Origin: JAKJEP01 sp964580995
GTDB taxonomy: Bacteria > Planctomycetota > Phycisphaerae > Sedimentisphaerales > SM23-30
Assembly (NCBI GenBank): GCA_964580995.1
Contig: CAZOMV010000053.1
Location: 1-38,931 of the forward strand
Length of the DNA stretch: 38,931 bases
Reading direction: 5' to 3'
The position numbers and the translations under genes were made by a program. The notes beneath the pieces are model-generated. The model did no database searches, was not told the DNA's origin, and saw nothing but the letters and a program-made list of their open reading frames with translations. Below are positions 1-7,615 of this stretch, one piece after another. How positions within the stretch are numbered: the first letter of the stretch is position 1; the number at the start of each line of letters is the position of its first letter.

Positions 1-50
1 CCTGCCAATCCTTTTTATACCTCAAGAACCATCAAATACAAATTCCTATA

Positions 51-755
51 CTATCGAGTTATTGTTACAAAGAGAAAAATTTTGGGATTATCCGATTTCC
101 CATTTATTCTTTCTATTGAGGCCGTGATGTTATAACCACTGTTCAACCAAGAATGGAAAGAATCCAGCAAACCACGGCAAACATACCCAAAGGTTTTATC
201 TTGTATGACTATCCGGATCGCCTGGGGATCATTGAGATTACCCGGTTCTTTTTCAAAATGAACTATCCGTCCTTCCGATAGAGTTACATAAGGTACATTC
301 TGCAAGTAATATCGGTACCCTTGCACCGGCAGCAAAAGCTCAAAGGGAGGATGTGCGTTCGTAAAGGGATGTATAACCGTGTAATCATCATCCGGCAATT
401 TGGCACCGGAATAACCCAACAGGGCGAAATCGGAAATCCTGGCGTCAGCACGAAGCCGCAAGGATTCCATAAATCGCGGAAAATCCTTTCGATTCCGCGG
501 GGGCAATCGCTTCATGAAAGAACTAAGAACATTCTTATGTTCCTTTTTATCGGTAGTAAAGCCTGGATAATTTTCAAATCCTCTTTCTTTTGCCAAACAA
601 AATTCATCCTGCCCAGCCAGATAGATTAAATCCGCATCATCTCCCTTGCGAACCAGTTCCGCCACAAACAATCGCTGGCGTTCCTGGCCCGCCGATGAAG
701 TTTGCCAGGACAATAATAGTCGGTCAGGTTCAATGATATGTTCTATAAATTGCAT
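51..755 (-). CDS. HIRAN-domain protein, partner of the HipA-like kinase
   Basis: 234 aa, no signal peptide or membrane segment. Residues about 165-204 (core NLNDPQAIRI, then FGYVCRG) resemble a HIRAN domain, a small beta fold known in DNA-repair helicases and also seen with HipA-type kinases. Residues about 79-128 (FMKRLPPRNRKDFPRF, then ISDFALLGYSGAKL) recall the small N-terminal subdomain that precedes the kinase core in HipA proteins. This gene may therefore supply, as a separate chain, what other family members carry in cis. The ATG at 755 lies inside the last codons of the kinase gene (13-bp overlap) and has no Shine-Dalgarno, which points to translational coupling. The sequence is visibly more AT-rich than the thiamine gene to the right. 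The HIRAN call is fairly good; a role as antitoxin or substrate adaptor is inference. Confidence 0.7.
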   Translation of the reverse strand: MQFIEHIIEPDRLLLSWQTSSAGQERQRLFVAELVRKGDDADLIYLAGQDEFCLAKERGFENYPGFTTDKKEHKNVLSSFMKRLPPRNRKDFPRFMESLRLRADARISDFALLGYSGAKLPDDDYTVIHPFTNAHPPFELLLPVQGYRYYLQNVPYVTLSEGRIVHFEKEPGNLNDPQAIRIVIQDKTFGYVCRGLLDSFHSWLNSGYNITASIERINGKSDNPKIFLFVTITR

Positions 756-1594
756 TTTTTAAGCGTCTTTTCCAGCAATTCTTTCCGTTTAAAAATCATA
801 TCTAACATAAAATCCAGTCTTTTTTGCGTCAGCCTGCATGGGTCATCGCAAATCATACCGCATAGAGGTTCAAGAATTTCCTCCACCTGCTTGCGTGAAA
901 AGCTTAAACATCGCTTTATTATAGGCCCGGCCTTTTCGTAAGACATGATAAATTTTGCCAGAAATTGATAATAATTCAACGATTCCATATCGTCCAGAAA
1001 CCATTTCATGTGATGTTTTGCAAAACGAGGACTTTCCAGGTAACTCTTTAACTTGTTAGGGTCTCGGTATTTAATAAAATCGTCTTCTTGGATTCCATAT
1101 TCGAGAGCGGTACCATTATCAAAAGCTGGAGCAAATACTATTTTGAAATCTTTGGTTTTTTTCTTTGCTCTCTCAATAATCAAACCCCAATTATCCTGAT
1201 GGCGATCCGTATTCCCAATAAGACTATCCAGAAGAAAAATACCTGCCCAATGTTCAACAAACTCAGGAACAGCTTCATCCATTCCCATGATTGAGGTAAA
1301 ATTATGTTTTTCACCCTTGTCCCGGTCATAATTTTCAACCAGTTGCATCATATATTGCCCACCCTCAGTATATATATCTTCCCGCTCATCATAAAACCAC
1401 TCGATTAAGGCGCCATACACATTCTGTCCTTGATGGTAATTTCGATTCAGGCCCACATGAGCGGGAGGAACGGGAACACCAATCAGGCAGCCCAGCCGGT
1501 AGGCAATGACCTCCAACCAAAACTGCCATGGACACCATTCCTGTGAGCGAGATAATTTGAATAAATACCGCCAATCGGGTTTAATACAATTCAT
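743..1594 (-). CDS. HipA-like serine/threonine kinase
   Basis: 283 aa with the catalytic core of the HipA/CtkA/PI3-4-kinase-like fold. The catalytic loop GNTDRHQDNW is at 127-136 (D130, H132, N135), and the metal-binding FDNG at 158-161 takes the place of DFG. An N-lobe strand with YLFKLSR, likely holding the ATP-binding lysine, lies at 10-16. Kinases of this fold phosphorylate protein substrates such as aminoacyl-tRNA synthetases in HipA toxins; the substrate here is unknown. No HipB-like helix-turn-helix antitoxin is next to it. The downstream HIRAN gene overlaps by 13 bp. The 5' end is odd: the frame stays open for 27 codons upstream of this ATG and encodes family-like residues (FPKGAREKDVYFSP) back to a TAG at 1676-1678, but that stretch holds no ATG, GTG or TTG. 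The start is therefore unsure, or the gene is damaged there. Confidence 0.75.
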   Translation of the reverse strand: MNCIKPDWRYLFKLSRSQEWCPWQFWLEVIAYRLGCLIGVPVPPAHVGLNRNYHQGQNVYGALIEWFYDEREDIYTEGGQYMMQLVENYDRDKGEKHNFTSIMGMDEAVPEFVEHWAGIFLLDSLIGNTDRHQDNWGLIIERAKKKTKDFKIVFAPAFDNGTALEYGIQEDDFIKYRDPNKLKSYLESPRFAKHHMKWFLDDMESLNYYQFLAKFIMSYEKAGPIIKRCLSFSRKQVEEILEPLCGMICDDPCRLTQKRLDFMLDMIFKRKELLEKTLKKCNL

Positions 1595-1889
1595 CGACGG
1601 CTGGACGGGAGAGAAATATACATCTTTTTCCCGTGCCCCTTTGGGAAAGACACCTTCGTAATGCTCATCGCGCCGCTAGGTACTATCTATTTCAATTTTT
1701 TGATTGTAAAACTCTAAAACCAAAATATATCTCGATCAATTTAACCAGCAAAGCCATAGGAACCTTTTATTCCGGCAATAGCTGAAAAAGCCATTTTGAA
1801 TTTTACCACGGTATTGATTGAGAGGCAATGTAAAATTGGGAGGGGGATTTTGGCTTTTCTAAGGTAAGCGATGGGGTTATAATGGTTTT
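1595..1889. other. Intergenic region between divergent kinase and thiD2-thiE
   Basis: About 295 bases. The 81 bases next to the kinase (1595-1675) read in frame with it and look coding. The remainder is AT-rich and must carry the kinase promoter, which I could not place with confidence. The plus-strand end holds a TATAAT box just before thiD2-thiE. I looked for a TPP riboswitch and did not find its conserved core. Confidence 0.5.
1878..1883 (+). promoter_or_regulatory. -10 box of a probably leaderless thiD2-thiE transcript
   Basis: A perfect TATAAT lies only 6 nt before the ATG at 1890. No good -35 hexamer is visible at 16-18 nt, and no Shine-Dalgarno lies between box and start. If the box is used, transcription would begin at or next to the A of the ATG. 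Confidence 0.45.
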
Positions 1890-2927
1890 ATGGATAAAGC
1901 GGTACTGCGGATTGTGGATGCGAATTTTAACCGGGCGCGGGAGGCGCTGCGGTGTATGGAGGAGTATGGGCGGTTTGTGCTGGACGATGCGGAATTGAGC
2001 GGGCGGGCGAAGGGGCTGCGGCATGAGCTGTGTCAGGCGATAGCGGAAATGCCTGATTTTGAGCTGCTGATGGCGCGGGATACGCCGGGGGATGTGGGGA
2101 CGGGGATTACGACGGAGTCGGAAACCCATCGGGCGGATTTTGCGGCGGTGGTGCAGGCGGCGGCGAAGCGGCTGACGGAGGCGCTGCGGTGTCTGGAGGA
2201 GTACGGCAAGCTGGCCAGCAGCCGGTTTGCGGCCCGGATGGAGGCAATCCGGTATGAATGTTATGACCTGGAAAAGCAGCTATTGACGCGGGGGAATCCG
2301 GCGGAACGGTTTGGCAAGGTGCGGCTGTACGTTTTGCTGACGGAGGCGTTATGCAAACGGCCCATTCTGGAAACGGCTAGGCTGGTGCTGGAAGGGGGGG
2401 CGGATGCCATCCAGTTGCGGGAAAAAGATAAGGCGGATGGGGAACTGCTGGCTCTGGCGAAAGAGGTGCGGGTGCTGTGCCATGCCCATGATGCCCTGTT
2501 TTTCATGAATGACCGGGCGGATCTGGCGGTGCTGGCGGGGGCGGACGGGGTGCATCTGGGGCAGGAGGATTTGCCGGTAGCCCAGGCACGGCGGATAGTG
2601 GGGCCGAAGATGATACTGGGTAAAAGCACGCATTCGCTGGAAGAATTGAAAGCGGCACTGGCGGAGGGGGCGGATTATATTGCGGTGGGGGCCATTTTTG
2701 CCAGCCCGACCAAGCCGCAAGTGGCTTGCGGGGGGTTGGAGCTGCTGCGTCAGGCGGCGGCGATGTGTACCCGGCCGATCCTGGCTATCGGTGGTATCAG
2801 TGCTGATAATGCCGGGGAAGTCATTGCGGCGGGCGCCCGGGGAGTGGCGGTTTGTCAGGCGGTTATCGGACAGGAGGACCCGGCGGGGGCGGCGGAAAAA
2901 ATTAAAAAACAGATAGAAAAGATATAA
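1890..2927 (+). CDS. thiE: ThiD2-ThiE fusion, thiamine-phosphate synthase
   Basis: 345 aa in two parts. Residues 1 to about 135 match the ThiD2 family (RIVDANFNRAREALR at 7-21), described as a monofunctional HMP-phosphate kinase often fused to ThiE. Residues about 144-345 are ThiE, which joins HMP-PP and thiazole phosphate to make thiamine monophosphate. Its motifs are QLREKD 175-180, NDR 207-209, DGVHLGQ 219-225, GKSTHS 244-249, SPTK 272-275 and GGI 301-303. The fusion would channel HMP-P through two consecutive cytoplasmic steps. The ThiD2 half contains an internal repeat: ALRCMEEYG at 19-27 and ALRCLEEYG at 98-106. No other thiamine gene is adjacent and no TPP riboswitch was seen. GC-rich codon use contrasts with the kinase genes to the left. 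Confidence 0.92.
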   Translation: MDKAVLRIVDANFNRAREALRCMEEYGRFVLDDAELSGRAKGLRHELCQAIAEMPDFELLMARDTPGDVGTGITTESETHRADFAAVVQAAAKRLTEALRCLEEYGKLASSRFAARMEAIRYECYDLEKQLLTRGNPAERFGKVRLYVLLTEALCKRPILETARLVLEGGADAIQLREKDKADGELLALAKEVRVLCHAHDALFFMNDRADLAVLAGADGVHLGQEDLPVAQARRIVGPKMILGKSTHSLEELKAALAEGADYIAVGAIFASPTKPQVACGGLELLRQAAAMCTRPILAIGGISADNAGEVIAAGARGVAVCQAVIGQEDPAGAAEKIKKQIEKI

Positions 2928-3036
2928 TCATTTGTTATATAATGATTTGTAGATTTACGGCTTTTGGGAAAACGGTTTATTTTTTTAATGAACTTGCCTG
3001 TGGTAAAAACGTATATAAACCAGCAGAGATATATCA

Positions 3037-3627
3037 TTGAAGCAGCGAACTGACGAGCAATTATTGGCGGAGTATCTCCGCGGCGACCGGCAGGCGTTCA
3101 CCGAGCTGATCGGAAGGTACCAGTCGGAATTGTATAATTTTCTGCTCAAGTTTTTATCTCAGCCGGCGTTGGCTGAGGATGTCTTTCAGGAGACGTTTTT
3201 GCAGGTGCATTTGTCAGCGGAAAGTTTTCAAGCGGAGCGGCGGTTTCGGCCGTGGCTATACACTATCGCGGTGAATAAAGCCCGTGATATGCTGCGGAAA
3301 CAGAAACGGCGTCAAACCGTGCAGATTACCAGCCAGGGGGAGGATGACAGCAACGGTCAGGCGTGGGATAATCTGCTGCGGGACGAAACGACGCCACAGG
3401 ATATTTTTGATCAGGAGCAGGAAAAGGAATTGGTCCGGGAGACCGTGGAAAAAATGCCGGACCATTTGCGTGAAATCCTGATTTTGGCGTATTTTCAACA
3501 AATCCCATATCAGGAAATCTCTGATATCCTGAAAATTCCGCTGGGAACGGTAAAATCAAGGCTGCACGCCGCGGTAAAGCAATTTGCGAAATTATATCAC
3601 GAGGTTACCGCAGAAAAAACAGAATAA
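3037..3627 (+). CDS. ECF-type RNA polymerase sigma factor
   Basis: 196 aa, the usual length for group 4 (ECF) sigma factors. Region 2 covers about residues 8-90 (AFTELIGRYQSELYNFL, then the -10-binding DVFQETFLQV and the PWLYTIAVNKARD helix). Region 4 covers about 130-190 (LREILILAYFQQIPYQEIS and LKIPLGTVKSRL, the -35-binding helix-turn-helix). It directs core RNA polymerase to a small stress or envelope regulon. The start is TTG at 3037; a TAA lies in frame 21 nt upstream and no ATG or GTG is available. The stop is only 6 nt before the next gene, a membrane protein with an anti-sigma-like N-terminus, so the two probably form a sigma/anti-sigma unit. The subfamily cannot be named from sequence alone. 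Confidence 0.93.
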   Translation: MKQRTDEQLLAEYLRGDRQAFTELIGRYQSELYNFLLKFLSQPALAEDVFQETFLQVHLSAESFQAERRFRPWLYTIAVNKARDMLRKQKRRQTVQITSQGEDDSNGQAWDNLLRDETTPQDIFDQEQEKELVRETVEKMPDHLREILILAYFQQIPYQEISDILKIPLGTVKSRLHAAVKQFAKLYHEVTAEKTE

Positions 3628-3633
3628 CGCATT

Positions 3634-4686
3634 ATGGACAAAGCAAGAAACGACAAATTACAAAGACTGCTGGATTATCACCTGCATCTGGATAACACGG
3701 ACCAGCACCGGGAAACCGATGCGCTGCTGGCGAAGGATGCCGAGGTGCGGCAACTGAGCGAAAGTGTGCGTAAGATGCTGCGGCCGCTGGCGTCCTGGCC
3801 GGCGGAAACACCGCCGGACTATCTGATGGGACGGACATTGCAGTTAATCGAGCACCACGATCAGACCCGGCGTCTGGCGGAAAGTACCCGTCCAAGTGCG
3901 GGGGCCGGGCAAACCGCCGATACAAGCAGGGGGCGAGGACGGTGGATTCTGGGCAATCTGCGGGATTTTGCGGCGGTAGCGGCGACGATTATGCTGGTGC
4001 TGATGGTGAGTCAGCCGGGGGTTCGTTATGCCCGAAATCTTTCCAACAAGCTCAACTGTGCCTCCCAGATGCGGCAGGTGGGGGTCGGCTTATCGGAATA
4101 TGCCCTCGATAACGATGGTTCCCTGCCGTATGTTCCGCATCAGCCCGGCGCCACCTGGTGGAATGTGGGCAATCAGGATGCGAACAATACCTCCAATACG
4201 CGAAATGTGTTTCTGCTGGTCAAGAACGGGTATCTGCCGGCGCGGGTATTTCTCTGCCCCGGCGAGGCGAACCATAAAACCATTACCATCCAGATTACTC
4301 CGGCAGAACTGGAATCGATGCGTGACTTTGCCAGTCCCGATCAGATCGACTACAGCTTTCGCTTGTTATTCGATCAGGGACTGCTGCACTGGGACACCTT
4401 GAATCATACCGTGATAATGACGGATAAAAACCCGCTGTTCCAGGATCTGGGCCAAAAACCGCAGGGGCAAGGGGATCTGTCCCTGACGGAGAATCTTTTG
4501 CGGGCCAACTCCCCCAATCACCAAAGCCGGGGGCAGAATGTTCTGTTCAATGACGGGCACGTTGAGTTCATGACGGACCGGTATCTGGGCCTGAGCCAGG
4601 ACGATATTTTCAATATTGAGTCGGCCACCCGCTATAAAGGCAATGAAGTGCCCCAGTCCCAGCAGGATGTTTTTGTGGCCCCGTGA
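3634..4686 (+). CDS. Membrane protein with anti-sigma-like N-terminus and H-X-DG C-terminus
   Basis: 350 aa. Residues 1-75 are charged and helical (LQRLLDYHLHLD, then LMGRTLQLIEHHD), in the place and style of a cytoplasmic anti-sigma region. One membrane segment spans about 111-130 (FAAVAATIMLVLMV). After it comes the pattern NKLNCASQMRQVGVGLSEYA (139-158) with LDNDGSLP, typical of the DUF1559 / prepilin-like proteins abundant in Planctomycetota. The C-terminus holds H296 and NDGHV 306-310, the H-X-DG signature, here with ten residues between H and D where nine is the usual count. The inferred role is membrane-bound control of the sigma factor encoded 6 nt upstream, with an extracytoplasmic domain as sensor. 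No classical zinc anti-sigma HxxxCxxC motif is present. Confidence 0.7.
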   Translation: MDKARNDKLQRLLDYHLHLDNTDQHRETDALLAKDAEVRQLSESVRKMLRPLASWPAETPPDYLMGRTLQLIEHHDQTRRLAESTRPSAGAGQTADTSRGRGRWILGNLRDFAAVAATIMLVLMVSQPGVRYARNLSNKLNCASQMRQVGVGLSEYALDNDGSLPYVPHQPGATWWNVGNQDANNTSNTRNVFLLVKNGYLPARVFLCPGEANHKTITIQITPAELESMRDFASPDQIDYSFRLLFDQGLLHWDTLNHTVIMTDKNPLFQDLGQKPQGQGDLSLTENLLRANSPNHQSRGQNVLFNDGHVEFMTDRYLGLSQDDIFNIESATRYKGNEVPQSQQDVFVAP

Positions 4687-4894
4687 GGGGATTTCTGTTT
4701 TTACTATGCCACCGACAGGATATTCTGTAACTATTTGAAAATATTGATGTTATATAAATTTTCATCCATCTTTTCCGGGGGAATTTTACCCTTGGTCAAT
4801 TCCAGCAAATCTTGTATAATAAAAAATCTATTGCTACTCGCTGAAAAATAACAGTTTGTATATGGATTACACTCAGGAGAAAAAGGAGCCACAT
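4687..4894 (+). other. Intergenic region upstream of trpB2
   Basis: About 208 AT-rich bases after the sigma-factor pair. It contains the trpB2 promoter and a leader of about 70 nt. No strong terminator hairpin for the preceding genes was found. Confidence 0.5.
4792..4820 (+). promoter_or_regulatory. Sigma70-type promoter for trpB2
   Basis: The -35 TTGGTC (4792-4797) and perfect -10 TATAAT (4815-4820) are separated by exactly 17 nt. The predicted transcription start is near 4827, giving a leader of about 68 nt before the ATG at 4895. Confidence 0.65.
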
Positions 4895-6283
4895 ATGACA
4901 GTGAAGTATTTTTTGGATGAAAAAGATATTCCCAAGCAATGGTACAATCTGGCGGCGGACCTGCCGACTCCCTTGCAGCCGCCGCTGGGTCCCAACGGCA
5001 AGCCGATCACGCCGGATATGCTGACACCGGTCTTTCCGATGAACCTGATCGAGCAGGAGGTCTCCCAGCAGCGGTGGATCGATATTCCGGAAGAGATCCT
5101 CAACCATCTGTATCGCTGGCGGCCGTCTCCGCTGTACCGGGCGATCTATCTGGAAAAGGCGCTGGGCACACCCGCGCGCATTTACTATAAGAACGAGGGC
5201 GTCAGCCCGGCGGGCAGCCACAAGCCCAATACGGCGATACCCCAGGCGTGGTACAATAAAAAATTCGGCATCAAGAAGCTGACCACGGAGACCGGGGCGG
5301 GCCAGTGGGGCAGTGCCCTGAGTTTTGCCTGTGCCCTGATTGGGCTGGAATGCAAGGTGTTCATGGTGCGGATCAGCTTCGACCAGAAGCCGTTCCGCCG
5401 GCTGATGATGGAAACCTGGGGCGCTAAATGTATCGCCAGTCCCAGCGATCAGACCAATGCGGGCCGGCAGATTCTCAAAGAGAAACCGGACACCCCCGGC
5501 AGTCTGGGGATCGCGATCAGCGAGGCGATCGAGGCGGCGGTCACCGATCCGAAGGGGGAAACCCGTTATTCGCTGGGTTCGGTGCTCAATCATGTGATGC
5601 TGCACCAGACGATCATCGGGCTGGAGGCAAAGAAGCAACTGGCCAAGGCGAACGAAAAGAAAGTGGATGTGGTCATCGGCTGTGCCGGCGGCGGCAGCAA
5701 CTTTGCGGGGCTGTCGTTCCCGTTTGTAGCCGATAAAATCGCCGGGGCCAAAATCAAGATTATCCCAGTGGAGCCGGCCACCTGCCCGACGCTGACGCGA
5801 GCGCCGTTTGTGTACGATCACGGTGACACGGCCCGGATGACGCCGCTGCTGCCGATGCATTCGCTGGGCCATACCTTTGTGCCCTCACCGATTCACGCCG
5901 GCGGGCTGCGGTATCACGGCATGGCGCCGCTGGTTTCGCAGGCGGCGGTGGAAGGGCTGCTGGAGCCGCTGGCCCTGAACCAGTTGGAATGTTACGAGGC
6001 GGCGATGCTGTGGGCGCGGACGGAAGGATTCATCAGTGCCCCGGAAACCAGCCACGCGATTGCCGCGACGATCCGCGAGGCCAAACAGGCCAGGGAAGAG
6101 GGCAAGGAAAAGGTCATTCTGATGAACTGGAGCGGACACGGCCTGATGGACCTGACGGGGTATCAGGCATTTATGGAAGGCCGCTTGAAAGATATTCCGC
6201 TGCCGGAAGCGGAACTGCGGGATTCGCTGAAGGTGATGGAAGGCCTGCCGAAACCGTCCCTGGCCAAGACCGGGAAATGGTAA
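4895..6283 (+). CDS. trpB: Tryptophan synthase beta chain, TrpB2 type
   Basis: 462 aa, clearly the longer TrpB2 class and not the roughly 400-aa TrpB1 partner of TrpA. It is a PLP enzyme that condenses indole with L-serine to tryptophan. The PLP lysine is K110 in GSHKPNT (107-113), and the phosphate-binding glycine loop GGGSN is at 265-269. The N-terminal extension with FPMNLIEQEVS and WRPSPLYRA is typical of TrpB2. The start at 4895 is chosen because AAGGAG lies 5 nt before it; an in-frame ATG at 4856 has no such site and would add 13 unlikely residues. No trpA or other trp gene is nearby, so the enzyme may salvage free indole. The next small gene starts one base after the stop and is probably co-translated. 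Confidence 0.92.
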   Translation: MTVKYFLDEKDIPKQWYNLAADLPTPLQPPLGPNGKPITPDMLTPVFPMNLIEQEVSQQRWIDIPEEILNHLYRWRPSPLYRAIYLEKALGTPARIYYKNEGVSPAGSHKPNTAIPQAWYNKKFGIKKLTTETGAGQWGSALSFACALIGLECKVFMVRISFDQKPFRRLMMETWGAKCIASPSDQTNAGRQILKEKPDTPGSLGIAISEAIEAAVTDPKGETRYSLGSVLNHVMLHQTIIGLEAKKQLAKANEKKVDVVIGCAGGGSNFAGLSFPFVADKIAGAKIKIIPVEPATCPTLTRAPFVYDHGDTARMTPLLPMHSLGHTFVPSPIHAGGLRYHGMAPLVSQAAVEGLLEPLALNQLECYEAAMLWARTEGFISAPETSHAIAATIREAKQAREEGKEKVILMNWSGHGLMDLTGYQAFMEGRLKDIPLPEAELRDSLKVMEGLPKPSLAKTGKW

Positions 6284-6284
6284 G

Positions 6285-6548
6285 ATGACCATCGAACGGC
6301 ACGATATTCGAAAGATTCGCTGCCGGATGCTGGGCCATGAAGTGCCCTTTGGATATTGCCGGCAGGGTAGCGGCGAGCTGCCCTGCCGGAAAATTTTCGA
6401 CTGCTGGTTTGAAACTTTCCCCGTCGAAGATTTTATCCGCCAGCACTACAGCCCCGAACAAATCGAAAAATTCCTCTCCCCGCCGCCGGACAAAGTGACT
6501 ACGTTAATCGACCTGATCCATCGGGCGCAGCAGCGGGGGAAAACATAA
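6285..6548 (+). CDS. Small conserved four-cysteine protein coupled to trpB2
   Basis: 87 aa, cytoplasmic, no signal peptide. Four cysteines are clustered in the first half: CRMLGHEVPFGYC and then LPCRKIFDCWF (residues about 13-41). The pattern suits a bound metal or iron-sulfur centre, but this is inference. I recall similar short proteins with a C-x-LGH-x-VPF-x-YC ... LPC-x-K-x-x-DCW pattern in anaerobic bacteria, without a known function. The ATG lies one base after the trpB2 stop and has no separate ribosome site, so translation is very likely coupled. It could be a partner of TrpB2 or a passenger. Confidence 0.7.
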   Translation: MTIERHDIRKIRCRMLGHEVPFGYCRQGSGELPCRKIFDCWFETFPVEDFIRQHYSPEQIEKFLSPPPDKVTTLIDLIHRAQQRGKT

Positions 6549-6614
6549 CGCAAAAAGTAACCAATAAACTTTCAGCACACCGGTAAAGAGTGAAAATAGG
6601 CTTGTGAGTTTTTT

Positions 6615-7064
6615 ATGGATCGATTTTCAGAGAATTTAGGACGACCTGATATAAAAATTGCGGGATTGGCAATATGGATACATGGTTATCAATTCCCAGA
6701 TTCAAATGACTACTACGATGGAAATTGGCTTAGAGCCTCAGCAATATGTTCTTCAGCGGGCTCGATCGTTCAGATTACTGGAAGCTTTATATGCCTGCAA
6801 GACATCGTACATTTAATGGATACTTCCGAGAAGCTGTATTCCCGACTTAAGGGGAAAGCTGAACTACCCTGTATAGAGCCCGAATTACATGTTTTGTTAG
6901 AAATCAATAAACTTGGACAGATAGAAATGATTGTGAATATAACTCCCGATCATTTAAACCAGGAACACAGATTTGTATTTCCTATCGACCAAAGTTTTTT
7001 GCCCGATCTTATTTCAAACTGTCAATCTGTTTTGAATGAATATCCTGTTAGGGGAAAATTTTGA
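6615..7064 (+). CDS. WapI-family immunity protein
   Basis: 149 aa, soluble, no signal peptide. It follows the WapI-type immunity pattern as I know it: an early strand, WIHGYQFPDSNDYYDGNWL (residues about 21-39), a middle strand IVQITGSFICLQDIVHLMD, then EPELHVLLEI, ITPDHLNQEHRFVFPIDQSFLP and a closing YPVRG. Members neutralise the C-terminal toxin of WapA-type or related polymorphic toxins. No toxin gene lies beside it, so it is either an orphan immunity gene or the remnant of a module. The gene is more AT-rich than trpB2, consistent with acquisition. The ATG at 6615 has only a weak upstream site (GTGAG). Confidence 0.7.
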   Translation: MDRFSENLGRPDIKIAGLAIWIHGYQFPDSNDYYDGNWLRASAICSSAGSIVQITGSFICLQDIVHLMDTSEKLYSRLKGKAELPCIEPELHVLLEINKLGQIEMIVNITPDHLNQEHRFVFPIDQSFLPDLISNCQSVLNEYPVRGKF

Positions 7065-7146
7065 GCAAGAAAACACCGATATAAAACACATTGCTCTCTG
7101 CTACAGCAGCCATATATACTCCACAGGAACTTATGGGAGAATAACT

Positions 7147-7341
7147 ATGAAAGATCCTATCCTACAAGAACTCTGGAAGACAAAAGACAAAATTGCCAAA
7201 GAGTGCGGCTACAACATCGATAAACTGGCCAAAAGACTGGAAGAGAAAGAAAAAAAGGAAGGTTCAACTCCAAAAAAGTTGCTTATTTTTGGATGGTTAC
7301 AGGAAATGGATTTATCGCATGAAGGCCTCCGGCATACGTAG
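7147..7341 (+). CDS. Small regulator-like protein, 3' end replaced by inserted element
   Basis: 64 aa as read. The N-terminus MKDPILQELWKTKDKIAKEC with the following YNIDKLAKRLEEKEKK is a common small-protein pattern in bacteria (M-K-[DN]-P-I-x-E-E-x ... YD-x-D), often near toxin-antitoxin genes. The start at 7147 follows GGGAG at 7135-7139; a longer reading from 7036 would overlap the immunity gene in another frame and is less likely. From codon 39 on (GSTPKKLLIF) the coding sequence is the left terminal repeat of a 289-bp element starting at 7261. If the element is removed in silico the frame continues for 11 codons beyond 7549 (KSKKSWSGEQK) to a TGA at 7583. The present C-terminus is therefore probably foreign. 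Confidence 0.55.
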   Translation: MKDPILQELWKTKDKIAKECGYNIDKLAKRLEEKEKKEGSTPKKLLIFGWLQEMDLSHEGLRHT

Positions 7342-7549
7342 CGGAAGCGGTACATATGGGCGGTACCGTAAGATACCGCCTCCTGCCGTATGGCACCAGG
7401 AAGGCTCTCGGGTCGCTTCCCAGCGTTGCCCTATCCTCCTTCTTGGCGGCACGATTATACCAGGCCATGCCGGCGGCATAAAGCGATAAATCCAAAACAC
7501 TTATATCAATAACAAGCATCGGTTCCACCAACTAATTTGGAGTTGATCC
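7261..7549. mobile_element. MITE-like element with 21-bp imperfect terminal inverted repeats
   Basis: The left end (7261-7281) and the reverse complement of the right end (7529-7549) match at 18 of 21 positions and share the core TCAACTCCAAA. The interior has a short hairpin (GGCGGTA at 7359-7365 pairing with TACCGCC at 7374-7380) and an open minus-strand frame of 82 codons (7283-7531) that I do not recognise. No transposase is present. The flanks are A-rich on both sides, so a target duplication cannot be defined. An extra direct copy of the first 18 bases lies at 7616-7633. Confidence 0.55.
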
Positions 7550-7615
7550 AAAAGCAAAAAATCGTGGTCAGGCGAACAAAAGTGAAAAAATAAACACCGA
7601 ACCTTTAATAAATTT

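Noticed and set aside
1780..1889. TPP riboswitch before thiD2-thiE
   Set aside because: The conserved thi-box core is absent and the -10 box leaves no leader.
4796..5872. 358-codon open frame on the minus strand
   Set aside because: It lies opposite trpB2, is rich in Arg/Gln/His as GC-rich antisense frames are, and shows no motif.
7283..7531. 82-codon minus-strand frame inside the MITE-like element as a transposase remnant
   Set aside because: No DDE, HUH or other transposase motif is visible, so it is kept only as an open frame in the element.
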